NCBI GenBank assembly: GCA_020073345.1
Contig: JAIQFI010000011.1
Coordinates: forward strand, 62,001-126,000
Reading direction: 5' to 3'
Source: Terriglobia bacterium
GTDB lineage: Bacteria > Acidobacteriota > Terriglobia > Bryobacterales > Bryobacteraceae
Length of the DNA stretch: 64,000 nt
Part shown: piece by piece, positions 52,059 to 60,296 of the stretch
How positions within the stretch are numbered: position 1 is the first letter of the stretch
How the letters are laid out: every line of letters starts with the position of its first letter
Notes under the pieces: model-generated
What the model was told of the DNA's origin: nothing
Seen by the model: the letters and a program-made list of their open reading frames with translations, nothing else
Database searches by the model: none
Translations under genes and position numbers: made by a program

Positions 52059-53099
52059 ATGCTGGGTATCGACGGGCGCGTTTTGCGCGCGCTGTGGACC
52101 ACGTTTCTATTCGTACTGGCCGTCGCCCTCATCTATCTCGCCCGTCACACGCTCGTCATCTTCACGCTCGCGATCTTCCTGGCCCATCTGCTCGCCCCGC
52201 TCGTCGATCGCGTACAACGCTCGATATCCGGGCGCGTCTCCCGCAATGTCTCGCTGGCGATTGTGTACCTGGCGTTGATAAGCGTCGCCCTGGCGGTTCT
52301 GATTCCTGTCACGGCAAAGATTGCTGAACAGGCTGCCGCGCTCGCAGGCCGCCTTCCGGATGCGCTCAAGGAAGATCCGCTCAGCCGCTTTCCCTTACCC
52401 GCGTGGCTCGAAGCGTGGCGGCCTCGCCTGACAGAATTCTTAACGGAACAAACAACCGGACTCGGGGATAAGATGCTGCCGATGCTCAAGCAAATCGGTC
52501 CCGGCATCCTTTCCGGGCTCGGGAATGTGGTCGCGGCAGTGCTCATTCCCATCCTGAGCTTTTTCTTTCTCAAGGACGGGCGCCTGATGCGCAACGCCAT
52601 CGTCGGATGCGTCGATACCCACCGGCGCTCCCTGGTCGAAGAGATCCTGGACGATCTGCACTTGCTTGTCGCGCAGTACATCCGCGCCCTGGTGCTGCTC
52701 GCGATGGCCACCTTTGTGTCCTATTCGATCTTTCTCTCAGCGACGGGTGTTCCCTACTCCGTTCTACTCGCCGGCGTCGCGGGCATGCTGGAACTGATCC
52801 CGTTTGTCGGGCCCCTGACCGCGGCCATCGTGACGCTCCTGGTCGCCGGCCTCAGCGGCTATGCTCACTTGCTGTGGATTCTCATCTTCCTGATCGTGTA
52901 CCGCCTGTTCCAGGATTACGTGCTCAGCCCTTACCTGCTGAGTTCCGGCGTCGCGATTCACCCGCTGCTGGTGCTCTTCGGCGTGCTTGCCGGCGAACAG
53001 GTGGCTGGCATCCCCGGTATGTTCTTCTCGGTTCCCGTGATCGCGGCGCTGCGCATCATTGTCATTCGCATGATGCGCAGGCAAAAACTGCATGCGTAG
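52059..53099 (+). CDS. AI-2E family (PerM/YdiK-like) membrane transporter
   Basis: 346 residues with about eight membrane helices in the UPF0118/AI-2E layout: an N-terminal pair, a periplasmic segment (about 90-140), then PILSFFFLKDGRLMRN, ALVLLAMATFVSYSIFLS, GMLELIPFVGPLTAAI and LFGVLAGEQVAGIPGMFFSV. Substrates vary across the family (autoinducer, Na+/H+), so none is assigned. The 3' end overlaps the next gene by 8 bp. A TATTCT hexamer (52046-52051) lies 7 nt before the ATG. Confidence 0.88.
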   Translation: MLGIDGRVLRALWTTFLFVLAVALIYLARHTLVIFTLAIFLAHLLAPLVDRVQRSISGRVSRNVSLAIVYLALISVALAVLIPVTAKIAEQAAALAGRLPDALKEDPLSRFPLPAWLEAWRPRLTEFLTEQTTGLGDKMLPMLKQIGPGILSGLGNVVAAVLIPILSFFFLKDGRLMRNAIVGCVDTHRRSLVEEILDDLHLLVAQYIRALVLLAMATFVSYSIFLSATGVPYSVLLAGVAGMLELIPFVGPLTAAIVTLLVAGLSGYAHLLWILIFLIVYRLFQDYVLSPYLLSSGVAIHPLLVLFGVLAGEQVAGIPGMFFSVPVIAALRIIVIRMMRRQKLHA

Positions 53100-53997
53100 G
53101 CTGCTGCTCTCCATCCTGGTCTGCGGCTGCGCATATGCCCATGTCGTCAGCATGAGCAGCGGCGAGCTTCACGTCGAGGGCCGCAGCGCGACCTACGAGC
53201 TGCGCATACCGATGTACGAGGTCGCTCACGTGACCAATCCTGAAACGGCGCTGCTGGATCAACTAAAGTTCGAAGGCGCGCGCCGGACCTCTTCAAATTG
53301 CCAGGAACAAGACGGAACGTATATCTGCCGCGCCGATTACGAATTCACGGCCCCGGTTCCCGACAAAATTGAAGTGGAATGCACTCTGTTTCAGGTCACC
53401 GTGCCGAATCACGTGCACCTGCTCTACGCCGTTCAGGGACCCAACAGCGATCAGGCCGTGTTCGATCAGAGCTTCCGGCGAGCGGAAGTGCGCTTTCATC
53501 CGCCCTCGCGCGCCGAGCTGATCGCCAAAGCTGCCGCGGCAGGCATCGCCCGCCTGTTCAAATCGGCGTCTGGACTGCTATTTCTTGCCGTGCTGGTGCT
53601 GGCTGCGCGGAACACCCGGGAGATGGGGATCCTGACGATCGCATTTCTTGCTGGAGAATGGCTGGCGCGCCCTCTGGCGCCGCGTATCCCGATGTCGTTC
53701 AGCCCCGAGTTTCTGGAAGCCGTGCTGGCGCTGACGGTGGCGTATCTCGCCGCGGAAATCGTGTTCCTTCCCGACAGCCAGGCGCGATGGGCGGTGGTGC
53801 CGATACTTGGAATCGCGCACGGTCTGGCCTTTGCGGCTTTCCCTTCGTCCTATCTAACCGCCGCCTCGATCACGCAGGCGCTTTTTCTTGGCGTGCTGTG
53901 GCTCGCCGCACGCAAGATACCTCGAGGTTGGAGACGCCCCGCGGCGGGGGTGCTGCTCGTGGGCGGAATCGGATGGTTCGTCCGGATGTTGTTATGA
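53092..53997 (+). CDS. HupE/UreJ-like secreted-membrane protein
   Basis: 301 residues. A signal peptide (cleavage after Ala16, AYA|H) is followed by a periplasmic beta domain (about 17-150) and a six-helix membrane domain (about 155-300) with a conserved PILGIAHGLAFA motif of the HupE/UreJ superfamily. HupE-type proteins are proposed nickel or cobalt carriers, but this longer type is uncharacterised. Mature N-terminal His could bind metal. Starts inside the end of the AI-2E-family gene, so translation is probably coupled; overlaps the convergent APC gene by 6 bp. Confidence 0.75.
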   Translation: MRRLLLSILVCGCAYAHVVSMSSGELHVEGRSATYELRIPMYEVAHVTNPETALLDQLKFEGARRTSSNCQEQDGTYICRADYEFTAPVPDKIEVECTLFQVTVPNHVHLLYAVQGPNSDQAVFDQSFRRAEVRFHPPSRAELIAKAAAAGIARLFKSASGLLFLAVLVLAARNTREMGILTIAFLAGEWLARPLAPRIPMSFSPEFLEAVLALTVAYLAAEIVFLPDSQARWAVVPILGIAHGLAFAAFPSSYLTAASITQALFLGVLWLAARKIPRGWRRPAAGVLLVGGIGWFVRMLL

Positions 53998-55428
53998 GTT
54001 GTGCGTAATGCTGTGCTTGCGGCTATACGTAAAATAAACGATCAGGCCGATCGCCATCCATCCGAAAAGTCGTGCCCAGTTGGTCCAGCCCAGTCCGTAA
54101 ATCATGAACAGGTTGAACCCGATCCCCAGGATCGGCACAGCGGGAACAAACGGTGTCTTGAAGGGCCGCGGCAGCTCCGGATGCGTGCGGCGCATGATGA
54201 TAATCCCGCCGCACACCAGGACGAACGCGAACAGCGTGCCGATGCTGGTCGCCTCTCCCAGAATTCGAATCGGTGCGACCGCGGCCAGCAGACCGGTACC
54301 CGCCATGAACAAGAGATTCGACCGCCACGGCGTCCGGAACTTCGGATGAATGTCGCAAAACAACTTCGGGAGCAAGCCGTCGCGCGACATGGAGAAGAAC
54401 ACGCGGCTCTGCCCTAGCAGCATCACCAAAATCACCGACGTATACCCGGCCACGATGGCTAGTTTTACGGCGGGCCGCAGCCAGCGGTAGTCGGTGCGGT
54501 CGATGGCGACAGCCACAGGAGCGGCGCTGTTGAGCTCGGTGTAATTTACGATCCCGGTCAGCACGTGCGCGAACAGCACATACAGCAACGTGCATACCGC
54601 CAGTGATCCGATAATCCCGATCGGCATGTCTTTCTGGGGCCGCTTCGCTTCCTGGGCCGCGGTCGAAACGGCGTCAAAACCGATGAAGGCGAAAAACACC
54701 AGACCCGCGCCACGCAAAATTCCGCTCCATCCAAAAGCACCCGTTTCACCCGTGTTCGGCGGAATGAACGGCGTGAAATTAGCGGGATTGATATAGGCCC
54801 AGCCCAGCGCGATGAACACCAGAACCACCGTCACCTTGATCACCACGATGCCGGCATTGATGCGCGCCGACTCCTGAATCCCGATGATCAGCAGCAGCGA
54901 TATAGCCATGATGATGAACATCGCCGGCAGATTGATCACGCCTTGGATGACTTGTCCGGTTTCGGGCAGCGTCACCGGCTCGAAAGGAGACGCCGCCAGC
55001 TGCTCCGGGAAATGAATGCCGAAATCCTGAAAAAAGCTCATCACGTAGCGCGACCAGCTCACCGCGACCGTGGAAGCGCCCACCGCGTATTCGAGCACCA
55101 GGTCCCAGCCGATCAGCCAAGCCATCAGCTCGCCCATGGTGGCGTACGCGTAGGTGTACGCGCTGCCGGCGATGGGGATCATGGTCGCGAACTCGCTGTA
55201 GCACAGGCCCGCAAAGGCGCAACCGACTGAGGCCAGTACAAAGCTGAGCACGACCGCGGGTCCGGCGTTGACCGACGCAGCGATGCCGGTTAACGAAAAC
55301 AGCCCGGCGCCGATGATCGCGCCGATCCCGAGCGCCACCAATTGAGTTGGCCCAAGAGTGCGGCGAAGGGTTTCGTGCCCGGCGTCCTTGAGGAGCGCCT
55401 CCAGCGGTTTGACGGCGAAGAGGCTCAT
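53992..55428 (-). CDS. APC-superfamily amino acid permease (CAT/YfnA-like)
   Basis: 478 residues with about twelve membrane helices. The first helix contains GIGAIIGAGLFSLTGIAA, the amine-binding GxG motif, and YSEFATMIPIAGSAYTYAYA follows as in cationic amino acid transporters. Later come GFDAVSTAAQEAKRPQKDMP and FFSMSRDGLLPKLF, both usual for the family. It probably imports an amino acid by proton symport. It is divergent from the secreted protein at 55498 with 69 bp between starts. Confidence 0.92.
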   Translation of the reverse strand: MSLFAVKPLEALLKDAGHETLRRTLGPTQLVALGIGAIIGAGLFSLTGIAASVNAGPAVVLSFVLASVGCAFAGLCYSEFATMIPIAGSAYTYAYATMGELMAWLIGWDLVLEYAVGASTVAVSWSRYVMSFFQDFGIHFPEQLAASPFEPVTLPETGQVIQGVINLPAMFIIMAISLLLIIGIQESARINAGIVVIKVTVVLVFIALGWAYINPANFTPFIPPNTGETGAFGWSGILRGAGLVFFAFIGFDAVSTAAQEAKRPQKDMPIGIIGSLAVCTLLYVLFAHVLTGIVNYTELNSAAPVAVAIDRTDYRWLRPAVKLAIVAGYTSVILVMLLGQSRVFFSMSRDGLLPKLFCDIHPKFRTPWRSNLLFMAGTGLLAAVAPIRILGEATSIGTLFAFVLVCGGIIIMRRTHPELPRPFKTPFVPAVPILGIGFNLFMIYGLGWTNWARLFGWMAIGLIVYFTYSRKHSITHNS

Positions 55429-55459
55429 AAGTGTATGAGGATACCAGACCGCCTACGGC

Positions 55460-55478
55460 TATAATTCCCGGTTATAAT
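55460..55478 (+). promoter_or_regulatory. Tandem TATAAT hexamers before the secreted-protein gene
   Basis: Two exact TATAAT boxes (55460-55465 and 55473-55478) stand 13 bp apart, each after a CGG; the second is 22 bp before the GTG at 55498. Neither has a good -35 at the standard distance. Confidence 0.4.
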
Positions 55479-55497
55479 CCTGTGTGAGGCGATCTCC

Positions 55498-56319
55498 GTG
55501 AGAAAGCAGACCCTGATTGCGATCCTGACCACGTCAGCGTTCGTATTGACCGCCCTTCCCTTCCTCGAAGGGCAGTTTCCGGCCGAGAGCACGATACCCA
55601 AGTCCAAGCGCAAAGGGAATGCGCGCGTGAAGAAAGGACCTTCGGGCCCCACGCCACGTACCCCGGACGGAAAGCCCGATCTTTCGGGCGTGTGGGGTTA
55701 CGCCGGATACACATCGGACATCGCCAAGGATTATGACGTCGGCGAGCTGCCGATGACACCGTTCGCCGACAAACTCTTCAAGGAGCGTCAGGCGAATGAG
55801 GGCACCGAAGACCCCGAAGCTCGCTGCCTGCCGACCGGAGTGCCGCGGCGCGATCCGTATCCTTCCAAGATCCTTCAGTTGCCGAATCTGGTTGTGATTC
55901 TGTACGAAGGCAATCTGCACAGCTTCCGCCAGATCTTCCTGAACCGCGATCACCCCAAGGATCTCAATCCCACCTGGTGGGGCGACTCGGTCGGAAAGTG
56001 GGAAGGCGACGAACTAGTGGTCGATACCATCGGGTTTAACGGGAAGACCTGGCTCGACCTGGCTGGTCACGGAACCTCGGATCAGCTGCATGTGATCGAG
56101 CGCTACTCGCGCCCGGACTACGGGAACCTCAAGGACGAGATCACTATTGAGGATCCGGTGTACTACACGCGCCCCTGGAAGGTCACGCAGTGGACTCCTC
56201 TGATCACCGATAGCGATCTGTGGGAATACATCTGCACCGAGAACGAGCGTGATTCCAGGCACCTGGACACGCTGATCAAGGCTGAACAGGAAGCCAAGGC
56301 GAAAGCGGCTAAGAAGTAA
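55498..56319 (+). CDS. Unnamed secreted protein, DUF6152-partner family, copy 2 (no DUF6152 beside it)
   Basis: 273 residues from GTG, with a signal peptide (VRKQTLIAILTTSAFVLTAL) and a basic stretch (SKRKGNARVKKGPSG) after it. The family marks are all present: PDGKPDLSGVWGYAGY, DPEARCLPTGVPRRDPYP, WWGDSVGKWEGDELVVDTIG, LHVIERYSRPDYGNLKDE and ITIEDPVYYTRPWK. It is closer to the 58956 copy than to the 49537 one. No DUF6152 gene lies near; a cupin gene follows 11 bp after the stop. Confidence 0.8.
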   Translation: MRKQTLIAILTTSAFVLTALPFLEGQFPAESTIPKSKRKGNARVKKGPSGPTPRTPDGKPDLSGVWGYAGYTSDIAKDYDVGELPMTPFADKLFKERQANEGTEDPEARCLPTGVPRRDPYPSKILQLPNLVVILYEGNLHSFRQIFLNRDHPKDLNPTWWGDSVGKWEGDELVVDTIGFNGKTWLDLAGHGTSDQLHVIERYSRPDYGNLKDEITIEDPVYYTRPWKVTQWTPLITDSDLWEYICTENERDSRHLDTLIKAEQEAKAKAAKK

Positions 56320-56330
56320 TCGGGTCCCCT

Positions 56331-56789
56331 TTGGCTGACTGGAAAGAGCACGGGATCCGGATCATCCGAGCAGGCGAGCTGGACACGAACACTCCTCAGA
56401 CTCCGGGGATGACTCGCGCCGCGGCGATCACGCACGCACGCACTGGTGCGAACAAGCTCTGGGCGGGAACGGTTACCGTGCAGCCGGCAGCTCGCACCGG
56501 CGCGCATCATCACGGGGAGCTTGAGACTGTCCTGTACATCATCCGCGGGCGCGCCCGTTTCCGCTGGGGCGATCATCTGGAGTTCGTTGAGGAAGCTGGC
56601 CCGGGAGATTTCATCTACGTGCCGCCCTTCGTGCCGCACCAGGAGATGAACGCTCGTCCGGACGAACCCGTGGAGGCTGTTGTAGTCCGCAGCGGCCAGG
56701 AACCCATTGTCGTGAACCTGGATATCGAGAGCCCGGAACCGGCTGAACCTGGCGCCGGGCCGGGTCCGTTTCACTCCAAGCCAAATTGA
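56331..56789 (+). CDS. Cupin-domain protein, TTG start
   Basis: 152 residues. The TTG at 56331 is chosen because similarity-like sequence begins at once (ADWKEHGIRIIRAGELDT) and the gene follows the previous stop by 11 bp. The cupin motif is HHHGELETVLYIIRGRARF with PGDFIYVPPFVPHQEMNA as second half, so a metal-binding barrel is likely. Enzyme or sensor role unknown. It converges on the PPGQY-repeat protein with 1 bp between. Confidence 0.82.
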   Translation: MADWKEHGIRIIRAGELDTNTPQTPGMTRAAAITHARTGANKLWAGTVTVQPAARTGAHHHGELETVLYIIRGRARFRWGDHLEFVEEAGPGDFIYVPPFVPHQEMNARPDEPVEAVVVRSGQEPIVVNLDIESPEPAEPGAGPGPFHSKPN

Positions 56790-56790
56790 G

Positions 56791-58455
56791 CTACGGTTTA
56801 TCGAACGTGACGTTCGACTCCGCGCCGAACTTGCGGTAGTTGCGGAACTCGATCTTATTGCGCGAGCAGATGCTGGTGCCCCGCTGGCAGCTCAGCACCT
56901 CGGATTCGACCGGAAGCAAGTAAGGTCCCGAAGTGCCGAGGCGTATGAAATCGTAGTCCACGGTAGCTTCAAGCGTGTCGAAGGGGAATAGCGCGGGCAT
57001 GGCGCGCCCCTGCTGCTCGATGCGCAGAACCCGGGAGGTCTCTTTATCGATCCAGACGGACCCCTTGGTCGCCGGATAGTACAGCTGCGAGGGCGCTTCG
57101 ATCCGCCAGCGTGAAAGTTCGCGCGTCACCTCGAAACTGTAGACATAGGCCGAACGGTTGTGAATCGTATCCTGCCCGCCTGGCTTGAACTTCGCGGCTC
57201 CGGTTTCGAATAACTGTTCGAGCAGCGTCGAAAACTCGCCCGTGGAGCGCGTCCCCTCGATCTGATCCATGGGCTTGTCGGTGCTCTTGTTGCCGACTTT
57301 GATGTTCTTGTAGCTTTCGCGGCCATCCTGATACGTCAGGTCGGCGGTAACGATATCCAGCGCCTGCCAGCCCGACTTAGGACGATCGCTCTGATACCGG
57401 GTGGTCATCTGCTGGACCAAATAGTTGGGCAGGGTTTCGGAATACGAGAATGCCGCCTCGCGAGTTTTGGTGATGATTGGATCGTCGCCGAGCGGAATGG
57501 GTTGCTGCGGCGCCGCAGGTGCCACTGGCGCGGATGGCGCAGGCGTGACCGGCGCAGGTGTGATCGAAGCTGTCACCTCAGGTTCGGACGCTGCTGGGCG
57601 TCGCGGAGCCGGCGCGCCGCGCTTCAGAACCGGCCGGCCGGGATCGTCAGCATCCGGCTTGGGATCGGGTGGACGCATGACTGTCGCCGGAGGGGTGTTG
57701 TCGGGCTCTTCCTGCTTGGGTGCCGGCGTTGCCGAGGCAGTTTCCGCCGGCTTGTCCGGAACGGTTTCCGCTTGGGGCGGAGGAACAGGCTCGGGATCCG
57801 GATTCTTGCGGCGAAGCACGGGGCGATCGTCGCCAGGCTCCCTAGGCGGCGAAGAAGCAGACGAGTTAGAACTAGACGACGACTTGGCCGAACCGCGCGC
57901 GACCGTTTCGATCCGCGGCAGATCCCACGTCTTCGAGGCTTCCGCGCGATCGTCGGGCGTCGCGGCTTTCTTCCAGGTGACGGAGACCGCGGTCATGATG
58001 CTATCGTCGTCCGAGTTGGAATCGACGCTCAGATAATCGCCCAAGGCGAACTCTTTCAGGTCCGCGTCCTTGCCATCCTTCTGGACTTTGAGCTGCGGCG
58101 CCAGCCGGTACCAGATGACGCGGTGATCGTCGGCCTGGATCACCAGTTGATTCGGCGCCACCCGGCGCAAAATCCCGGCTGTGGTGGTGAGCAGTTTCGC
58201 GTCGGAACTCGATCGCTTGCCGCGGCTGTCACCTTGAGGCTGCTGTCCGCCTCGCGGACGGCCGGTGCCGGGAATCGTCGGCCCGGTCTGGCCCGGAATG
58301 CGCGGAATCGGACCACCAGGGTATTGTCCAGGCGGATACTGGCCGGGTGGATATTGTCCAGGCGGATACTGCCCAGGAGGATATTGACCCGGAATCTGGG
58401 CGGAGGCCGCCAACGCGAACAGCAACAAGGCAGAAATGCAGCGGAGCATCTTCAT
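56791..58455 (-). CDS. Secreted protein with PPGQY repeats and low-complexity linker
   Basis: 554 residues. A signal peptide (ends LAASAQ) is followed by about five copies of PPGQY (residues 24-45), a small domain (about 85-160, LVIQADDHRVIWYRLAPQL), a Pro/Ala/Glu-rich linker (about 190-330) and a C-terminal domain (about 335-554) with YSETLPNYLVQQMTTRYQSD and WRIEAPSQLYYPATKGSVWI. The C-terminal domain has a beta-rich look like outer-membrane or LolA-type proteins, but I cannot name it. I infer an envelope function. Confidence 0.75.
   Translation of the reverse strand: MKMLRCISALLLFALAASAQIPGQYPPGQYPPGQYPPGQYPPGQYPGGPIPRIPGQTGPTIPGTGRPRGGQQPQGDSRGKRSSSDAKLLTTTAGILRRVAPNQLVIQADDHRVIWYRLAPQLKVQKDGKDADLKEFALGDYLSVDSNSDDDSIMTAVSVTWKKAATPDDRAEASKTWDLPRIETVARGSAKSSSSSNSSASSPPREPGDDRPVLRRKNPDPEPVPPPQAETVPDKPAETASATPAPKQEEPDNTPPATVMRPPDPKPDADDPGRPVLKRGAPAPRRPAASEPEVTASITPAPVTPAPSAPVAPAAPQQPIPLGDDPIITKTREAAFSYSETLPNYLVQQMTTRYQSDRPKSGWQALDIVTADLTYQDGRESYKNIKVGNKSTDKPMDQIEGTRSTGEFSTLLEQLFETGAAKFKPGGQDTIHNRSAYVYSFEVTRELSRWRIEAPSQLYYPATKGSVWIDKETSRVLRIEQQGRAMPALFPFDTLEATVDYDFIRLGTSGPYLLPVESEVLSCQRGTSICSRNKIEFRNYRKFGAESNVTFDKP
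58320..58392 (-). repeat. 15-bp tandem repeat coding PPGQY
   Basis: About five 15-bp units, seen on the plus strand as variations of GGATATTGTCCAGGC, encode PPGQY on the minus strand. Third-position changes between units show that it is not a very recent expansion. Confidence 0.75.
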
Positions 58456-58548
58456 ATGTGATGCAGCTCCTGTTACTTAGGTTAACAGTCTCCGGAATGC
58501 TTGCGCCCCATACACGGCTATGACAGAATTTCGTGCTGGGGGTCCCTT

Positions 58549-58959
58549 GTGCGTAATGTGACGAGAGTCTGGTTCAGCGTTTTGGCCGCGGGCGGGGCGT
58601 TACTGGCATTAGGGATGCCGGTACTGGCCCACCATTCTGGTGCGGCGGTGTTCGACAACACCAAGAAGATCGACCTGACGGGCGTGGTGACCAAGGTGGA
58701 ATGGGTCAACCCGCACGCGCACTTCTATATCGACGTGAAGGACAGCGCCGGCAAAATAACCAATTGGAACCTGGAGCTGGCCAGCCCGAGCATCCTGGTG
58801 CGGAACGGCTGGAAGCGGAATTCCATCAAGGAAGGCGATCAGGTCACGGTCACCGGGTCGCGCGCCCGGGACAATTCGAATTTCGGCATCGCGCAGACCA
58901 TTGTGTTCCCGGACGGGCACAAGCTGAACTTTCTGTCGGCGTATGAGGACGGCAAGTGA
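58549..58959 (+). CDS. DUF6152-type secreted protein, copy 2
   Basis: 136 residues from a GTG at 58549 with a G-rich ribosome site; an upstream TTG at 58501 adds sequence without a signal. The signal peptide should be cut after Ala27 (PVLA|HH), giving a mature His-His start as in copy 1. Conserved parts are LTGVVTKVEWVNPHAHFYID (His56, His58), NWNLELASPSILVRNG and IKEGDQVTVTGSRARD. Its stop overlaps the next start (GTGA at 58956-58959), so it is coupled to the partner protein. Confidence 0.85.
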   Translation: MRNVTRVWFSVLAAGGALLALGMPVLAHHSGAAVFDNTKKIDLTGVVTKVEWVNPHAHFYIDVKDSAGKITNWNLELASPSILVRNGWKRNSIKEGDQVTVTGSRARDNSNFGIAQTIVFPDGHKLNFLSAYEDGK

Positions 58960-59777
58960 GAAAACGCATCGTCTCCTGGATCGCCCTTGCGTGCTCGACC
59001 CTTGCCGTGGTCGCTCTGGTAGCGCAACAACCGCCGGCAGACGCGGCTAAAGCCAAGGCCAAGGGAAAAGGCGGAGGCGGTGTAGGGCTGTATCAGCGGC
59101 AGCCTCCCGCGCCCACCGGTCCTGCTCCGAAGCTGGCCGACGGAACTCCGGACCTGTCGGGTGTATGGCTGGGCGGCGGCTCGAGTGACGCGGACATTTC
59201 GCGCGCGCTGAAGCCCGGCGATTCGGTGGTGATGCTGCCGTGGGCGGAAGCTCTGGTGAAGACGCGGCAATCGAAGGACGATCCGGAATCGAATTGCCTG
59301 CCGGCCGGCATTCCGCGCGGTTCGCCGTATCCATGGCGGATCGCGCAGACGCCCGGCATCTACTTCATTGTGTTCGAGGGCAACATCCATAGCTGGCGCC
59401 AGATTTTCATGGACGGGCGCAAGCATCCCGAGGATCCGGACCCGGCCTGGTACGGGCATTCGATCGGCCGCTGGGACGGGCCGACCTGGGTAGTGGACAC
59501 CGTCGGGTTCAAAGACAAGTTCTGGTTCGATTATGTCGGCCACCCGCACACCGAAAGACTCCGCACCACGGAACGCTACACGCGGACAGATATGGGGAAC
59601 ATGTCCATCGAGGTGACTATCGACGATCCGGGCGCATATGCCAAGCCGTTCACCACGGTGGGACGGGCGCGCGTCATGGCGGGCACGGAACTGCTGGAGT
59701 ACATCTGTCAGGAAGACAACTACGACCTGCAGCACATCTCGGGTCCCGCGCAGGGGCCGGGAGGGTCAACGCGGTAG
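58956..59777 (+). CDS. Unnamed secreted protein, DUF6152 partner, copy 3
   Basis: 273 residues from GTG, with an export signal ending near LVAQQ and a Lys/Ala/Gly-rich stretch after it. Family marks: LADGTPDLSGVWLGGG, DPESNCLPAGIPRGSPYP, IHSWRQIFMDGRKHPED, GHSIGRWDGPTWVVDTVG, ERLRTTERYTRTDMGN and VTIDDPGAYAKPF. The coupled DUF6152 gene upstream supports a two-component secreted unit. Function unknown. Confidence 0.8.
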   Translation: MRKRIVSWIALACSTLAVVALVAQQPPADAAKAKAKGKGGGGVGLYQRQPPAPTGPAPKLADGTPDLSGVWLGGGSSDADISRALKPGDSVVMLPWAEALVKTRQSKDDPESNCLPAGIPRGSPYPWRIAQTPGIYFIVFEGNIHSWRQIFMDGRKHPEDPDPAWYGHSIGRWDGPTWVVDTVGFKDKFWFDYVGHPHTERLRTTERYTRTDMGNMSIEVTIDDPGAYAKPFTTVGRARVMAGTELLEYICQEDNYDLQHISGPAQGPGGSTR

Positions 59778-59827
59778 GCGACTGGGAGTTCAAGCTCGGT
59801 ACCGGTACCCATTTTTCATTAAATGGC

Positions 59828-59856
59828 TTGCTAGTTCCCGAAGGGCATGAGATACT
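59828..59856 (+). promoter_or_regulatory. Candidate promoter for the PEP-CTERM-like minigenes
   Basis: TTGCTA (59828-59833), a 17-bp spacer and GATACT (59851-59856) give four matches in each hexamer. The leader to the first ATG (59949) would be about 85 nt. Confidence 0.4.
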
Positions 59857-59948
59857 TTCGCAGTTGGTGAACACTTGTTAAGGTGTGCTTTTCGAAGCGC
59901 TCCTTGCCGGCCTCACCGGGAATCTCAACTTTTTCGGAGGTGTCTCTA

Positions 59949-60107
59949 ATGAAAACCCTTGGAATGGTGATGCTCTTCGCGGGTGTCTCGAGTCTCGCGT
60001 TTGCCGGCGCCGCTGCGGCTCCCGAAATCAGCCCGGCTTCGGGCGTGGGAGCACTCGCGCTGTTGTCCGGCGCGCTCCTGGTAATCCGCGGACGACGCAA
60101 GAAATAG
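59949..60107 (+). CDS. PEP-CTERM-like miniprotein 1
   Basis: 52 residues: signal peptide (MKTLGMVMLFAGVSSLAFAG) and then, almost at once, a sorting-tail-like end PEISPASG, a hydrophobic helix (VGALALLSGALLVI) and RGRRKK. That is the tripartite plan of PEP-CTERM signals recognised by exosortase, although the usual PEP is PEIS here. There is practically no cargo domain. A GGAGG ribosome site lies 8 nt upstream of the ATG. A near copy follows after 18 bp. Confidence 0.75.
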   Translation: MKTLGMVMLFAGVSSLAFAGAAAAPEISPASGVGALALLSGALLVIRGRRKK

Positions 60108-60125
60108 GAAGGAAAGGTCGAACTT

Positions 60126-60287
60126 ATGAAGTCCATTGGGCTGTTGTTGATCTTGGTGGGTTTCTCGAGTCTCGCGTTTGCGGCCGTGGAAGTTGCGGCC
60201 CCCGAAATCAGCCCGGCTTCAGGCGTGGGAGCACTCGCGCTGTTGTCCGGCGCGCTCTTAGTGATCCGCGGACGGCGCAAGCGTTAA
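60126..60287 (+). CDS. PEP-CTERM-like miniprotein 2
   Basis: 53 residues: MKSIGLLLILVGFSSLAFAA, a short VEVAA, then PEISPASGVGALALLSGALL and a basic end GRRKR. The last 28 residues are the same as in the preceding protein except at the C-terminus, and the DNA of the 3' half is almost identical, so a tandem duplication is certain. The ribosome site is AGGAAAGG at 60108-60116. No exosortase gene is in the window. The stop is 9 bp from that of the convergent desaturase-family gene. Confidence 0.75.
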   Translation: MKSIGLLLILVGFSSLAFAAVEVAAPEISPASGVGALALLSGALLVIRGRRKR

Positions 60288-60296
60288 CTCTTCGCG

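Noticed and set aside
59798-59809. 12-bp palindrome GGTACCGGTACC followed by a T run
   Set aside because: As a hairpin it leaves only a 4-bp stem; considered as terminator of the 58956 gene but too weak to list.
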